Assembly: GCF_040054535.1 (NCBI RefSeq)
Contig: NC_090780.1
Span: forward strand, 13,840,501-13,904,500
DNA from: Antennarius striatus
Taxonomy: Eukaryota; Chordata; Actinopteri; Lophiiformes; Antennariidae
DNA: 64,000 nt
Direction of reading: 5' to 3'
In this document: positions 13,201 to 29,442 of the stretch, one piece after another
Position numbering within the stretch: the first letter of the stretch is position 1
How the letters are laid out: every line of letters begins with the position of its first letter
Notes under the pieces: generated by a model
Databases searched by the model: none
Told to the model about the DNA's origin: nothing
The model's input: only the letters and a program-made list of their open reading frames with translations
Program-made: the position numbers and the translations under genes

Positions 13201-15857
13201 GATCTGTCACTGTTCCTCTGGCTGCTTTAAGTTAACATAGATGCGCTATTGTTGTGAGCATTTACCACCTTAGTGATTTTCCCAACCTACTTTCCGCCTC
13301 CAGCATGCCAAAGAGATGATCCCGGTCATGTTGCCCCAGCCATGGCATTCTAGCAGATGACATTCTAGGGAGCTTTTTCAGAGGAATGAGTTAGTTTAAG
13401 AAGGGAGTGGTCAAATGAGAATAGTTGGGTAAAGGCAGTTTTCAGACTACTTAGAAAAACCCGACCAGTGTGACCAAACATGGTATGTTTTGAATTACAA
13501 GACTTTCTGAAATTGGGCAAAAGAGTGAATAACACATCTCCAAATATGTGTCACAACTGCTTGTAACTGCAGTTGTGACACATATTTACGTCACTGTATG
13601 CGAGACATAATTTTCATAAGAACTTTCCCTAGTTCAGTTTCTCAATCTCTGTTACATTAGTAAGATCCTTCTCTCTGATATCAGATCTTTTTTTAAAATA
13701 CTTTAGTACACCGTCTGTGGAATGTAGCGATATTATTCGTACTCTTATGTTTGAATGTTGTTTGCGACCTGCCTGAACCTGTGTCACCTCATGTCCCAGT
13801 TCAACCACATTTGGCTCTGCGGTTGACACACTAGGCCTCTGCAAAGCCGTCAGCCATCAAGCTCACATAGCGGAGCCAGCGGCCCGCTGCCAACGTCATC
13901 AATCTCTGCCTCAGAGTTAGCAGCGCAAAGCAACCAGAGCACGAAGAACGGAAAAAAAATTAGCTTCTCTTGAGTCTATTAATTTTTTTTTCATATACTG
14001 TATATATATCTTGCACAGCCTCATGTTCCAGTACAGTACTCCCATAAGGCAGCAGGTTTGCCCTCTCTGTCTAAAAGAGATTGAGTTCATGTGGTCCACT
14101 TGGAAAATGTAATTGTTTGAGACAATGTGCAGCTCTTGTGCAGAGCTAAAACTGAAAACATGTGAATACAGTAAACACCACTAAGACTTTCCACACCAAG
14201 TCTGTGAAAGATCCCAAACCCACATATGGTGACAAACTCTGTACATAACATCTGCAGGAAGCACAAAAGTGTCTTCGGCCATTCAGAGTCCGTTCACAAT
14301 CACACAACCTCAGTGTGTGTTTGACATTTCACAAACAAGGCATCACCTCCACAGGCCCGGTTAAGTCAAACACACACTTTTACTCCCTAACACAAATAGT
14401 CACACTGCCAGGAACAAATATTGTCACTTAGTTCACCTTAATACACTTTACATAGTGGATATAGAGTCGATCAACCATTGAAAAAAAAGAAACCACAAAG
14501 AGTGTAACGTTTTCTGATTTTAGGTCACAATGGATTTTTACATCCACAGTAACCAGCAAGTCCCTTTGTGCTTTTGCTAATAGTTTTCTTTTGCTCTCAT
14601 ATTTCCATCCTTCTTGGCTGTTAGAGTACATGTGACTGACACTCGTGAGCATGGAGAGGCAATCTTCTGTCTTTCCCAAATATCACAGATACAGGAAGCA
14701 TCGCATGTGGGAGTGTGTGCTTGGCTCATTGTCAGATGAACTGAATATACTGAGATAAGAAGAGGTAAAGACGCATTAATTCTGCAGGAGAAGGGGTGTG
14801 GGAAGGAATATTGCTGATGCAGAGTAAAATATCAGAAGAGAGATGAGCAGACTGTAATTTAAAATGATTGTTGAGGATGGGAGTTAAAGTGTCTGGGTCA
14901 GAAACAGAATCGGAAAATGAAGCCTGGAGCTGCTCTGTGGGGTTTCTGGTGAGCAGGAAACCGAGGTCAGAAGAATGACCTTGAAAAGCTGACTTCCTGT
15001 GGTGCTCCTCAGCATGGCCATGTCACTAACTGTCGCTCCGTTGCTCTACACAGAAAATGCTCATTGGACATCTGGACAATAGAGTCCTTCTTCAGCCTTA
15101 GATGGGCCACACTGATGGGACAGATAGAAAGCAGACATTGTGTGGTCCCACAGATTCCTCAGTCCTCTGTTCCCTGCGACTCATTTCTCTCTGACATTTT
15201 CACTTCCTGCTGACCCACTGATGTCCGTTCAGTTCATTACAATAATAACGATTGACATTCTGACTTTCTACTGTCAGACCAGACCGCTGCACAATATTTG
15301 CAACTAAAGACGATTATCTTAATTTTTAGGACTTTGCGTTGTTGCACCGTTAAAGCAGTTTCTCATTGCTGATTTGTTCTCATGCCATTTCTGACTGTGG
15401 GTAATTTGTTATGATAACTGAACTTGTTTAGTGACCTCTAGTCCTGATGTTTGCCAGAGCAGTCCGAGTGTAAATAGAAATGTTGAGAAAAATGAGAGGA
15501 AATGTCCACAGAGGCCACACAGTCACACACAAATTATTGTAATGATACCTCGTGGAGTGCTTGTTTATGTCTTCATTTTTTCTCATATACTGGAATAAAG
15601 AGAAACTGCAGCGTGACTCTGAATGCTAGCTTGATGGTAGGTATGAGGACTGAGGCTGAGGAGTGTCAGAATGGGAAATTATGTGAAATTAACAGAAGTC
15701 TTCATTTTTAACCACATAATCACGGATAATATAATTAATAGGATGTGGGAAATAAAAAAAAAAAGCTGAGTAGAGTAAATCCCGCAAAATTCACAAAGTT
15801 TTCTTGCATAGCCTCTTCAGTCTCTCCTTATGTTCTTTTCCCTAGATTTTCATGGAA
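10215..15857. other. Long stretch without a recognised gene
   Basis: Mostly AT-rich DNA with scattered short frames. It contains one strong perfect hairpin (13542-13587, separate entry) and an A/C-rich low-complexity patch at 12880-12932. No exon set, transposon ends or RNA gene could be supported. Confidence 0.45.
13542..13587. repeat. Perfect 19-bp inverted repeat (hairpin/cruciform)
   Basis: Left arm 13542-13560 (AAATATGTGTCACAACTGC) and right arm 13569-13587 are exact reverse complements, separated by 8 nt (TTGTAACT). Each arm contains an E-box (CAACTG/CAGTTG) and a GTGTCAC core. No flanking duplication shows it to be a transposon. Confidence 0.9.
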
Positions 15858-15861
15858 TTTA

Positions 15862-16318
15862 GGCCCCGTCCAGACGATGACGGATTTTTTTGAAAACGCA
15901 ACTATTTGAAAACGCATCGAAAACGATTCCCGTCCACACAACAGCGTTTTCAAAAAAATCTCTGTCCACACATAAGCGCAGCAGTGCGTTTTCGAAGACG
16001 GCTATAAGCATGCCAAACCATGTGGTGGCAGTATTGAGTCAAATTTTATCCAATAGGAATCCTCCGTGTTTTGTTGTCACAACACACAGGCCCATAAATA
16101 TGACGTCACAGCGGTTTTCGTCGCAGGCAAGACGTCAGCGTTTTTAAAAAGTTGCGGATACGCCGTCCACATGACAACAAAGACCCAGCATTTAAAAAAA
16201 AATCCACCTCGGCCAGCGTTTTCAAAAAGTTGCGTTTTTGTTCCGGATATCTGCGTTGTCGTGTAAACGAACAAAAAAGTTGCGTTTTCAAAAAGTTCCG
16301 TCATCGTATGGACGGGGC
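15862..16318. mobile_element. MITE with GGCCCCGTCCA ends and AAAACGC sub-repeats
   Basis: The left end is GGCCCCGTCCAGACGATGAC. The right end, inverted, is GCCCCGTCCATACGATGACG. Both are flanked by TTTA (15858-15861 and 16319-16322), fitting a 3-4 bp target duplication, as in PIF/Harbinger-like elements. The motif GTTTTCAAAAAGTTGCG and its variants recur in both orientations through the 457 bp. There is no transposase. A full cAMP-response palindrome TGACGTCA lies at 16101-16108. The superfamily is tentative. Confidence 0.75.
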
Positions 16319-16322
16319 TTTA

Positions 16323-19819
<3,497 letters not shown>

Positions 19820-20669
19820 GTTTGTAATGCCACAGACGTCTCCTTTATGACCGGAGCAGCCATGGCGTCTGTGGCATCAGGGCCAAATAGTCCAACCACT
19901 TTTACATCTGACAAAACAGACTGACCACTGTGCTGCTAATTACTGTGCCTTTGAGCTCTGTCACCTTTGTGGCCCCGTGTGTCTTGTCACCACCACACCA
20001 CAGCCCCCAACCCTCCCCCAAACACACTGCCTGCCACATGACAAAAGTGAAAGCATTTCTCTCATCTACCAAGAATATGAACTAAGTGGTCGTCGAATGT
20101 TCCGCTGGAGTCTCCTCAGCAACGTTTCATCTGGAATCACAGCCGTTTGTTGAGACATGATCTTATGACTAATAATACATGATTTACTAATCATATAAAC
20201 TCAATATGATCTGATCAGCAGGCAATTACTGCTCCAGTTTTGTTGTCTGTGTCACCGTTTCACACTTTCTATTTGAACGCATTCACATACTGTATATAAG
20301 ACAAATAAGAACAAATAAACCCAGATTATCTTGTGTTTACACAATGAACTCAGACCGTGCTCTTGGCTGGATTTCAGCTCTGCCAGTTTGAGTAATGCAT
20401 GTTGCATTGATTAAATACTCAGTGGCAGTGGGCTCAATGGGCTCAGTGGCAATTATCATCCACATTCCTATTGTGGGGTTAACCCACAAACTTTCTCTAT
20501 TTGATGTTTTTAGTATCGTTTCAGCTGAATCAGAACACAAATGGATTTTATTTGTGCTATCATACAAGATTTGGTTGGTGGAACCGTACTCAGCAATGAC
20601 CTCTGTGTTTCACATTTATTCACGGTCTTGCTGAGACTTAGCTGAGGAGTTGATACCATACTCATGGGG

Positions 20670-20822
20670 GCGGGGCAGCAGTCGCTCAGTGGGTTTTGGT
20701 TTGGGGACCGGAGGGCAGCCGGCTCAGGCCCATGAGGACCAAAACGTTTGGAGTGTGAACTGTCACTGGGAGGTGGCAGCTCACCTCCTGAGCACTGCTC
20801 AGGTGTACCATCCCCCTCTCAT
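20670..20822 (+). mobile_element. tRNA-derived SINE of a second family
   Basis: The head shows an A-box-like CGCTCAGTGGG (20683-20693) and a B-box-like GGCTCAGGCC (20721-20730). It is followed by a body, GGGAGGTGGCAGCTCACC and TCCTGAGCACTGC, that I recall as a widespread teleost SINE. The sequence differs from the SINE at 43322. No target duplication was found and the 3' limit is approximate. Confidence 0.65.
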
Positions 20823-23800
20823 TATCCACATGCTTGCAGGCCCTGACAAGAAATAATCTAAGCATATGTATTAGCATATGTATCTAATAAGCCTATGCAA
20901 CCCATAAAACAACAGTAATGTTGATGTACAAATAGACATCTTAGACATATTGTGTAAATGAAGGGACCTTTAACTGACAATAGTTTTTGGCTGTTACTTA
21001 ACATAACATACACAAAGCTTTGAAGATGCTTATAATCATGCCCTTTAAATGGTCCAACACAATTTGATGATGACACCGTCATGCTTCATACACACCTCAT
21101 ATGACTGTTGAGTTTATTACAACTCCTGTACTACTTATCATTACTGATGTCATCTTATTCTGTGTTGTTGATTTTAAAAGTTACTACCCTGGTATGCATA
21201 CTACAGCAAATGTGTATGGAGACAATTAAAAAAATGTTATGTGATGCAAAACCTTTGTCACGCAAACAGAGCCTAATCTAACTAACTGTTGGTGCAACAA
21301 GTGCTTTGAATCAAGAGCTGTATCGTTGGTATTACACGACTCCTTTTTGTATTTTACATAAAGGTAAACTAATCTCTTGAGATCAATGTCACTGAATATA
21401 ATAATGAATTCAATCAGCAGGGTCTGATGGGGAAGCATCTTTCAATAAAAGAGTGTGTTGTCTGCTTAAGTTCCTTGTGCTGTGCTGTCATAACAGATTG
21501 GCTGTTCGGTCCTTTGCTCACACTGAATTTCTAATCAGTCACACTCTGCCTCACCACATCTGTGAAACCCAGAGGTGTAAATTGACAATTATCCTATTGC
21601 TGGGATAACAATAGCTTTAGAACTTGTCCTTCATAAATCACACAAATCGCACATTCCACAGCGGGCCCAAATCATTTCTTCCATCTATATCCTATAAAAA
21701 GTCAAAGATGATGAAGGGATGCTGCATGTTTACTGGTGTGCACCATTTCTGCTGTTAGGCAAATGAGAAACGACACCATCATTAGACTAATATGATTAAC
21801 ATGGAGTCACTGAATATAATGCAGCTGACATCCACAAGATCAGTCTGACAGGCCTTTGGGGAGACGCTAACCTTATTATCTTACAGGAGTTTAGAACTCT
21901 TGTGTTAGACCAAAGGAAGCAATAATGTGCATGTTTGGCTCCACTTGCTTTCTCTCACATGCAGTCTGCTAACAGAGTTCATGTGATAACATGTGATTGG
22001 GATTCTTCAGTCATTTCCTGACCTCTGAATCTGGGTGGAAATCTTCCAGTTTTGCATAGCAGAACTCTTTTATGTCATATCATGAGATCGCAGCAACTTG
22101 TACTTTTTCATTCTCACAATGCCCATGTGTTGCTATTTGAGTCCCTCACTATCTTGTCTCTTTCCTCTGACCACAGGAAATTCTTCCACAGCAAACCCAA
22201 CTCTACAACTTAAAACCTCAGATAACCACAAAATAACTCCAGAATGAGGTGCGCCTCAGTTCTGACAGCTAAATTAGAGGAGAAATGCATGGATGCTATC
22301 TTTATCTTTAGTCCTTTGGTGGTGGATTGGGACATTACCCTGACAAATGTTTGGAATATTTAGAAGTCAGTGAAATTTTGGATGCTATTGTTCCTTACAA
22401 TCTATTCAGTAATGTAATGTGCCCTGCCAGCTCATATTCAGCAGCCCTGTGTAAGACAGGAGTGATGCTTCGTAATGAATCTTTTGAACTGCAGCTGAAC
22501 AGACAGTGGAGGAAAAAACAGATGAAAGTCCAAACGTACTAAGATGGTAGGACAGGCATGTGGTGTTTGGACTGTGTATCATGTGTGTAACAGTTGGACT
22601 ATTCAAAAAACAGGTAGAAGGAATTACGTAGTCGGTATTTCAATGGAGAAAGAAATGAATGGAAAATATCTTCAAACCTGGGAGACAGTGTGTAGTCCTG
22701 GATCTCCTTACCTTTAGAGTAAAAAGGAAATCAAGTGATAGGCACCCAAAAGGGCTTTTGTGTATGATGCCATGTTATATGTCATGTTTTTTGGGGGGTT
22801 TTTTTGCTAGCTGAACATGCACAAAGTATTAAAAATTACACTTGAGCAATTGTCTCTGTTGGTTTTATAATTGTACTGAACAAGAGCAGCATAGAAATTG
22901 TTGTTGCTGCTGAGGAGATGGAAATAATGTCCATCAGTAGATGTACGGTTCTATGTGTGATCACATGGTGTTATCCTGCAGACAGGAAATAGTTCCATTC
23001 AACTTTTCACCCTTGGATTACCCTGAGTAACCAGGCTATGAATTCTGCAAGGAGACATTAATTTAGAGTTACTGAGTTCACCCGGTGGTGATGCTATTAC
23101 TTCACACAAAGGTTCTCTTATTTCCATTATGTTGAAAAGAATCAAGACATCTCCTGCTGATGACACCCACAGCAAAAAAATTAAATGAATGAATTGTAGT
23201 ACAGGCTAGCATAAAAATGTGTTCACCTACTGGTATTCTGGAATAAATTGGATAAATCCTTTATCTTTTGTGACATCCATCAGTTGATACTTAAAATAAT
23301 CCAAAGCTGTTATCCAGGTCTATTTGCTGGACCTGGATAACTGAGAACCTACACAGACATGCTTAAAATAATATTATTTCAATATTCACGTGGTTGTTTA
23401 AATAAAAACCATGGCTCAAATGCTATACCTGGACCGATTCTTTCATTTGTTGACATGTTTTATGTTGGCCTATGGCTTCTAAACATAATTCATAAGCTCA
23501 TCCATCTTTCATTCACTTTGTATATTTCAGAGAAAAACTGCACAGAGGATTTTTTTTTCGGTGAAACATCTGGTTTGGGGTGACGCTCTTTGGTCTTTAA
23601 CGGCCTCTGCAAGAGGCCACATCAATGGCAGGAATGATAAATCTGAACAATGAGAGAGCCAGTAAAGTAGTCAGCAGGGGTTCCGCAGGGTAAGCTACAG
23701 GAAGTGTGGCTCCTCTTGACCCCTGAACCCTGAGGTGATGTTTGACCCAGTCAGTTCTTTGTGCTTTCTGATGTTCATGCTCTACAGTATAAAATGACAG

Positions 23801-24434
23801 GCAGCACAGAATTTAGTCTGTAATAGCAACTTCTGCCAAAGCATTTGCTGGTAATCTGGATCATCATCTGGATCCAAAAGTTCATTTGAGATTTGTTACC
23901 CTTGTGGGATGGGACAGGATTTTTTTTTTCCTTTTAACTTCATGGATCATATCTATATAATGCATCTGGATAAAAATGATACAAGAACCACCCTGGTCAG
24001 ATCCAACACAAGTCAGTCCAATCTTGATCAAAGGAATTTTCCACAAACAGAATCCAGTGTTTCCAAATCGTAGAAATATTTTTTCATGTTAACGATCTAC
24101 TAATGAGACTACAGTATTTCCTCTTTGTGCAGTAACAAAATGTGGTCACAAAATATGACTAGCCTTCGAGGTCTGTGCTCTTATATTAATGTTAATATTT
24201 TTTAAACATTGTAAATACAAAAAGTATCAATTCTAGAGTGATAGTTATTCATTCCTTGTTTAATGAGCTTACAATACATTAGCCTGTTATCCACTGTGCT
24301 AGTTTTCAAAGGAATATTGCTCCCTCTTATAAAGAAACAGTTGAAAAATACTTCCCTTACAGTGATGATTAATGAAATAGTCCAATATTCTGAAATGCAG
24401 TATACCCTTATTGCCACAGTTGAAATTAGTTCTA
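20823..24434. other. Long stretch without a recognised gene
   Basis: AT-rich DNA with poly-T patches (22795-22806, 23921-23930) and only short chance frames. I see no supported exon, RNA gene or transposon end. Confidence 0.45.
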
Positions 24435-25177
24435 TGTCAGGAACAGGATCAGGACCCAAATGCATTCTCATCCATTGTTTATTCAGGCAAAGCAAAAAAA
24501 TCAGGGTCAGGAAAAGAGCTCCAGGGCCGACTGGAGTCCAGGCCCAGAGTTGGGAACAAGTTCAGGAACCGGCTGAGGACCGGTCGCAGAGACAGGCCGG
24601 GGTGTGCACTCGGCCGCAGACTGGGAGTCAAGAACGGACTTGGAAGCCAACGCTCGAACAGGCGTGAAAACCAGCACTGGGACAGGTCCTGGGACTGTCG
24701 CTGGAACAGGCCTGGAAGCCACCATGGTAGGCTTCCGCCGCCGCATCTGTTTGAATTCTGAATCTGGATTCTGCATTATGCTTATGGTCTGATCAATCAA
24801 TGCCGAAAGAAAACCAGGGTCTGCTGGGCCCAGTCTTGGCCAGATTGTACTGTACAGAACAGGATTAGGACCCAAACACAGGACACCAGTACAGAAGTTT
24901 TCCTCCATATTTTAATCAGGCAATGCAAAAAATCCAGGAAACACAAGAAGACTCAAGAATTCCAAAACGAGACACAAGGGGATGAGTACAAAACAATCAG
25001 GCTCAGAACCAAAAGAGAACCAGGTTTAAAAAGCCTCAAGATCATCATCCTGATCAAGTCCAGGTGTTGAGAGGAACCACAGGTGTGGAGACGGGGCTCT
25101 GCCCACGTGTTCGGCCTCTCCTCCTGCCAACCCCCCAGGACAGCAGGGCAACAGTGCACCCACAACGAACCTTGACA
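24435..25177 (-). mobile_element. Internally deleted Ty3/gypsy-type LTR element
   Basis: On the minus strand a complete LTR of about 327 bp runs from TGTCAAGG (25177) to ...CTGTACA (24851). It has a TATA-like TTTTAAA and an ATTAAA poly(A) signal. A leader and a broken gag start follow, and then a second copy of only the last 75 bp of the LTR (24510-24435), ending ...CCTGACA. The two LTR ends share GTCCTRATCCTGTTC and CTGAWTAAA-type blocks. Flanks TTCTA (24430-24434) and ATCTA (25178-25182) agree at 4 of 5 bases, fitting a degraded target duplication. Most of the internal region and most of the 3' LTR are deleted. The family is inferred from the gag start. Confidence 0.6.
24507..24833 (-). pseudogene. 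Truncated gag-like N-terminus of the LTR element
   Basis: Just downstream of the 5' LTR the minus strand encodes GPADPGFLSALIDQTISIM. This resembles the start of fish gypsy gag proteins, but the expected initiating ATG is replaced by CTG. It runs into a low-complexity Pro/Val/Gln stretch built from degenerate GGNACAGGNCTG repeats and ends where the 3' LTR remnant begins. No capsid, zinc knuckle or pol motif is present. Confidence 0.45.
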
Positions 25178-25182
25178 ATCTA

Positions 25183-26228
25183 GAGTTGATTAATACCATT
25201 CCCCTCTCTGTACAGTATAAAGGGAGCTGAATGGCATCGGTACATTGTTAGCTTAGATTATGTTACAACAAAGACAGGAAAAAAAAAATGCATGTGCAAA
25301 GGAGACAAAATCATCACCTCTCTAGCTCCCTAATTGTCATCGCCACCAGAGAGTCTCGGCCCCAGACCAGCAAAATGTCCCCAAGACAGGAACGTCTGCA
25401 CCTCCTCAATAAAGCAGCCGCTATAAAAGCTAAAGTAGCTTGGCCGTTTGCTCTTAGCAGCCATTGATTGGGCTGTGCGGGGTATTACAAATGTGTCGGG
25501 CATTGGCTAATGAATGGTCCATAACATTTTATGTGACCTTTTATCTTCCTTTGAACCACAACGGAGATGGTACTTAAAAAAAAAAAAGTCAGGTATCAGG
25601 ACCTCTGGAAATGCAAAAGGTGCTGATATATTGAGTATAGCTGGTGTTACACAGTAGAAATGTGGCTCTACCTAACCTCATGTAGGAACCACTTTTATAA
25701 CACCTTGTAGTAAGTGGTAGTTATAACCAAGACATTAACTGTAGAGTATTGGTAGGTAACCTTTGTGCTACTAATCCTATTTTATTGATTTTGTGGTGAA
25801 GACAACCAAGCTGCCTGCCTCTGTCTTCTTATTTAAAAATAACAGTTGCTGACTGCAAGTTTATGTTTTATAGGTATTTGCATTATTCTAATTTAACTCT
25901 TGTCAAGAACATGATGAAAAAGACATGGCCTAAAATGTGCAGCTAGTCCTTTAAGAGTTTCAAATGTCAAATTTCTTTAAATAACAGCTCTGCAGATTTG
26001 ATAATTCTTTAGAAAACATTGCATCCAGTCTTTTATGGATTTTCATGTAGTAAAGAATTAATTAATATATTTTTGTATTTTAATGTTTACTTATTTTTCA
26101 GTAACACTCAGTAAACAGCTGAGGCTTATTTAAGCTATCAAGTGGATTGGTTTCACAACAGTGTGCCACTTCACTGGTTGACAGTTGTACTCATGAAACG
26201 TCCTTCAATTAATGCTGAGCAGATGTCA
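25183..26228. other. No gene recognised
   Basis: AT-rich sequence with short poly-A patches (25270, 25580). Nothing else seen. Confidence 0.45.
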
Positions 26229-26290
26229 CAGTGGTTCACAGTGGTTCACAGTGGTTCACAGTGGTCCACAGTGGTTCACAGTGGTCCACA
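26229..26290. repeat. 10-bp tandem repeat, about six copies
   Basis: The unit CAGTGGTTCA repeats with period 10; at least two copies carry TCC in place of TTC. Because 10 is not a multiple of 3, it stays open in more than one frame and creates two overlapping spurious frames (SQWFTVVHSG-type peptides). Confidence 0.93.
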
Positions 26291-29140
26291 GATCAATAGG
26301 GTCAGTTGTGACAGACTGGTCCTTAGTGTGGCCTGGCATTTTACAACACAGACTTCTGCGGACCGCTGGTCTTCACTATCTGGGGAGGAAGTGTGGTGAT
26401 CTTCTTAAGAGTACAAGAACAGAGGGACTCTGACAAAGGCAGAAAGGTCGACAAGAGCGAAGCTAAGGCGCCTTCAGCCGGTGACCTCCTGGACCCTGGG
26501 AACTGCCCTGTCAGATGGGCTCACTGTCCGCTGGCCGGGAGGAAATAAGACTCAGCCAAACAAACTGACGATCTGGTCTTTATATGGAGATGCACTTAAA
26601 GCTGCTGAGTTTAAACAGGGTAGTTAATTTCAACTAGTTCTCCCTATGGGCAGACGTTTACAGCAACTTGTCTAAACAATAGCAAGTGAGGCGAATGTGG
26701 AGAGGAAGGGTTTCACTTTATGTATATTGGATGAAAGTGACAGCTGTGGCTTATCATGATAGAGTGTATTTGGGCACCACATGCATGTCTGTGGAGTTTC
26801 CAAGCTATAGTTTCTAATACAAAAAGAACAAGAACAGCATTTTTTTTAAAAAAGGAAAAGTGTTATTGCATTACAGCTTTAAATGAAGAACTTTACTAGA
26901 CACTTGGCCTTGGACCGCGGGAGGAAATACTTCTTGTTCCCAGATATTATTGAGTGGTTAACTCTACTGCCAGCACAAAATTAAATCTGGCCTCAACCAA
27001 ACCGTCTGCATGTCAGTTCTTCCAGATGAATGAGGCTGCTACTCCAAGAAAGGATCACATCCCACATTTATTTGTTTTCACTGCAAACTGCCCTCCACAA
27101 CCTAGTCTGATGTAAGCATCAGGGAAATGACAGCACTCTGCTTTACTACTTTTAAAAAATGTGAACTGTTTGGAGAAAGTATCAGATTTCACTTAGTCCG
27201 GCTGGAAAGAACACTTAACTCCAATTGTGGAGTGAATCCTAACCTACACCAATGCAGGCTCTCACTTCCCATCTCCTATTTCAGGATTTTCATGTGGTCC
27301 CACACCTGATGGTATGTGGCTTCAGTGCTGGGACATAATCACCTTTGCACAACAGACCCTGTCCAATCAGCATAATTGGCCCCAGACTGCAGACTACAAA
27401 GGAAGGTTTTGAGCTTTGGCCTTTTGCTTCGCTCTCGTATGTGTTTATTAGTGGATAGCCCAGATCGAGAGAATGAACTGTCATTGTTAAAATCAATATC
27501 ATTAACTGAACCTATTAAATTGCTGCTGTTATCATTTGTGTTGTTATGTCTCTGTCTTCATTTATGTTTACAAGTTATGGTAATTTAGAAGTTGTTAAAG
27601 GCCATCTCTAGAGGAGATAACATGAGTAGGGAACACTGCTGATTTCATATTAGTTTTCAGTTTTAGCTGGCTTTGCTTATTATCTGTTTGCCATTTCTAA
27701 ATGTCAACATTACACAAATATGGCTTAAAATGTGAATCATGAAACATTGAATATCACTTCATGCTGCTACATCCTGGTGTAAATTCTGCATGGTCAACAG
27801 TTCATTATGCAGTACTTATGTGCAGCAGCAGCCCCTCCCCTGGCACCCAGGTGTGAAAAGCTTTTGAATGCAGTGGTCTACAAAATCACAACCATGTGCA
27901 CTTTCAAGTTCACACAGGGATGATGAGTCTCGATGAGAAAAAAGTGATAGCATGATGGCAAAAGAGATAGAAAATAGGTGGAACAAATGCGGGATATACA
28001 GCTTAAGCTGCAGGGAGACGTCTGCTCCTGCAGATCACCTGCTTTTGATTACAATCACTTTCTTAAATTGAAATGTCTTGCATAACTTTTCATTGTTTTG
28101 TATGTAGTTTACACAGATGTTATCCTATTCAGATGCTCCAATATGTCCCATGCTGAACTCAGTGAGAGATTATGAAATGTTGATTCTTTGTTTCATTATG
28201 ATAGAAAAAACATAGCGTGAAACACAAATGTCTTTTGTTTTTTTCAATAAAAGGGTAGCTTGTGGTGAGAGATCCCATGTTTTAAAGTCTCTCTCCTCTC
28301 TGTCAGTATTTAATCAGCAGGCCTTGCCAAGGAACACTCCTTCTCTGACCTCGGAGCAGAGCCTCTGGTTTACCACAGTGGACATTCTCATGTTCAAATA
28401 TAGAGAAGAGCAGGGGCCCAAAATGAAACAGCACATTTTTTCCCATCAGAAAATTGTGGCAAACGCCCTGAAGCATCGCCCAAAAATCAACATGTTGTTT
28501 GGCAGTGTGGCTCTCCTGTGAATAAAACATGATGGGAGGGAAATCCCTCTCCCACTAACTCCATCTCAGTTCCCTAACTCCAAGTTTGAGGCTTTGTGAT
28601 AATATTCCTAATCTCCCACAAGGAGAGACCGTATGCAAACCTGCCTTTTGTGGGTTCACTGCAAGGGTTTGATGCCATCATTGTGTGACAAGTTAAATAT
28701 GGGCGCAGTTGTTGTACAGTGGAAAAACAGGATCCAACAAGAAAGGTGTTTTTGCTGATTTAAACATTGATTATGGAGGTTGTGTTGTGCACCCACATCT
28801 GTGTTGGCTCCCCAAAATGCAGCTCCCTGCTGGGATGGGAGGATACCCACGGCTCATTTAGAACACCTGGAAGGTTCGATGATGCCTGGCCCACCAGCAT
28901 GGCAAGACAAGAGACGTGGAGTTGACTAAACATGCACACAGCAGGGTAGAAGACGACTAAAGAGTCCCACCTGAGATGTGGTGATTAAAAAAATATTACA
29001 ACCCTTTCTCCTATTATCAATTGTCCAGTCGTAGCAGCTGTAAGAAGGAACAGCATGTCTGTCAAGGTTTGATGATTTTTATTTGCTAAATACCCTAAAA
29101 GAATAAACATCTGGCTAGCAAGGAACTGAAATACAGGCTA
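26291..29140. other. No gene recognised; GC-rich patch near 26.4-26.55 kb
   Basis: A GC-rich block at about 26330-26550 stands out from its AT-rich surroundings but has no long frame or recognisable domain. The remainder is AT-rich with short chance frames. Confidence 0.4.
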
Positions 29141-29141
29141 T

Positions 29142-29425
29142 AGTTTGTATGTTCTCCATGTGTCTGAATGGGTTCTCACCTTGTTCCTCTTACTTCCTCC
29201 CACCACCAAAACCAAGCAATTTGGGTGAATTGATCACTTGATATTTTCTGTAGGTCTGAGTGTGTGTTTGTCTCATGAGGCCCCACACTGAGCTGGTGTC
29301 CCATCCGGTGTGCACCCTGCCTTTTGCCCATAGCTGGCTGAGCTAGGCTCCAGTTGATCTGCAAGGCGGATAAGCGGATGTAGACGAGACAGTACTATCC
29401 TACAAGAAAATGGATGGATGGATGA
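29142..29425 (+). mobile_element. 5'-truncated SINE copy with GGAT tail
   Basis: It begins inside the SINE body (TTTGTATGTTCTCC), continues through GTGAATTGATCAC, GTGTGCACCCTGCC and GGCTCCAGTTGATC, and ends in GAAAATGGATGGATGG. The flanks carry AGGCTAT at 29135-29141 and 29436-29442 within similar TACA(T)AGGCTAT contexts, suggesting a partly decayed target duplication. The tRNA head is missing. Confidence 0.7.
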
Positions 29426-29442
29426 TGAGTTACATAGGCTAT

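Noticed and set aside
26142..26433. Two overlapping frames with SQWFTVVHSG-type repeats
   Set aside because: Produced by the 10-bp tandem repeat, which stays open in several frames.
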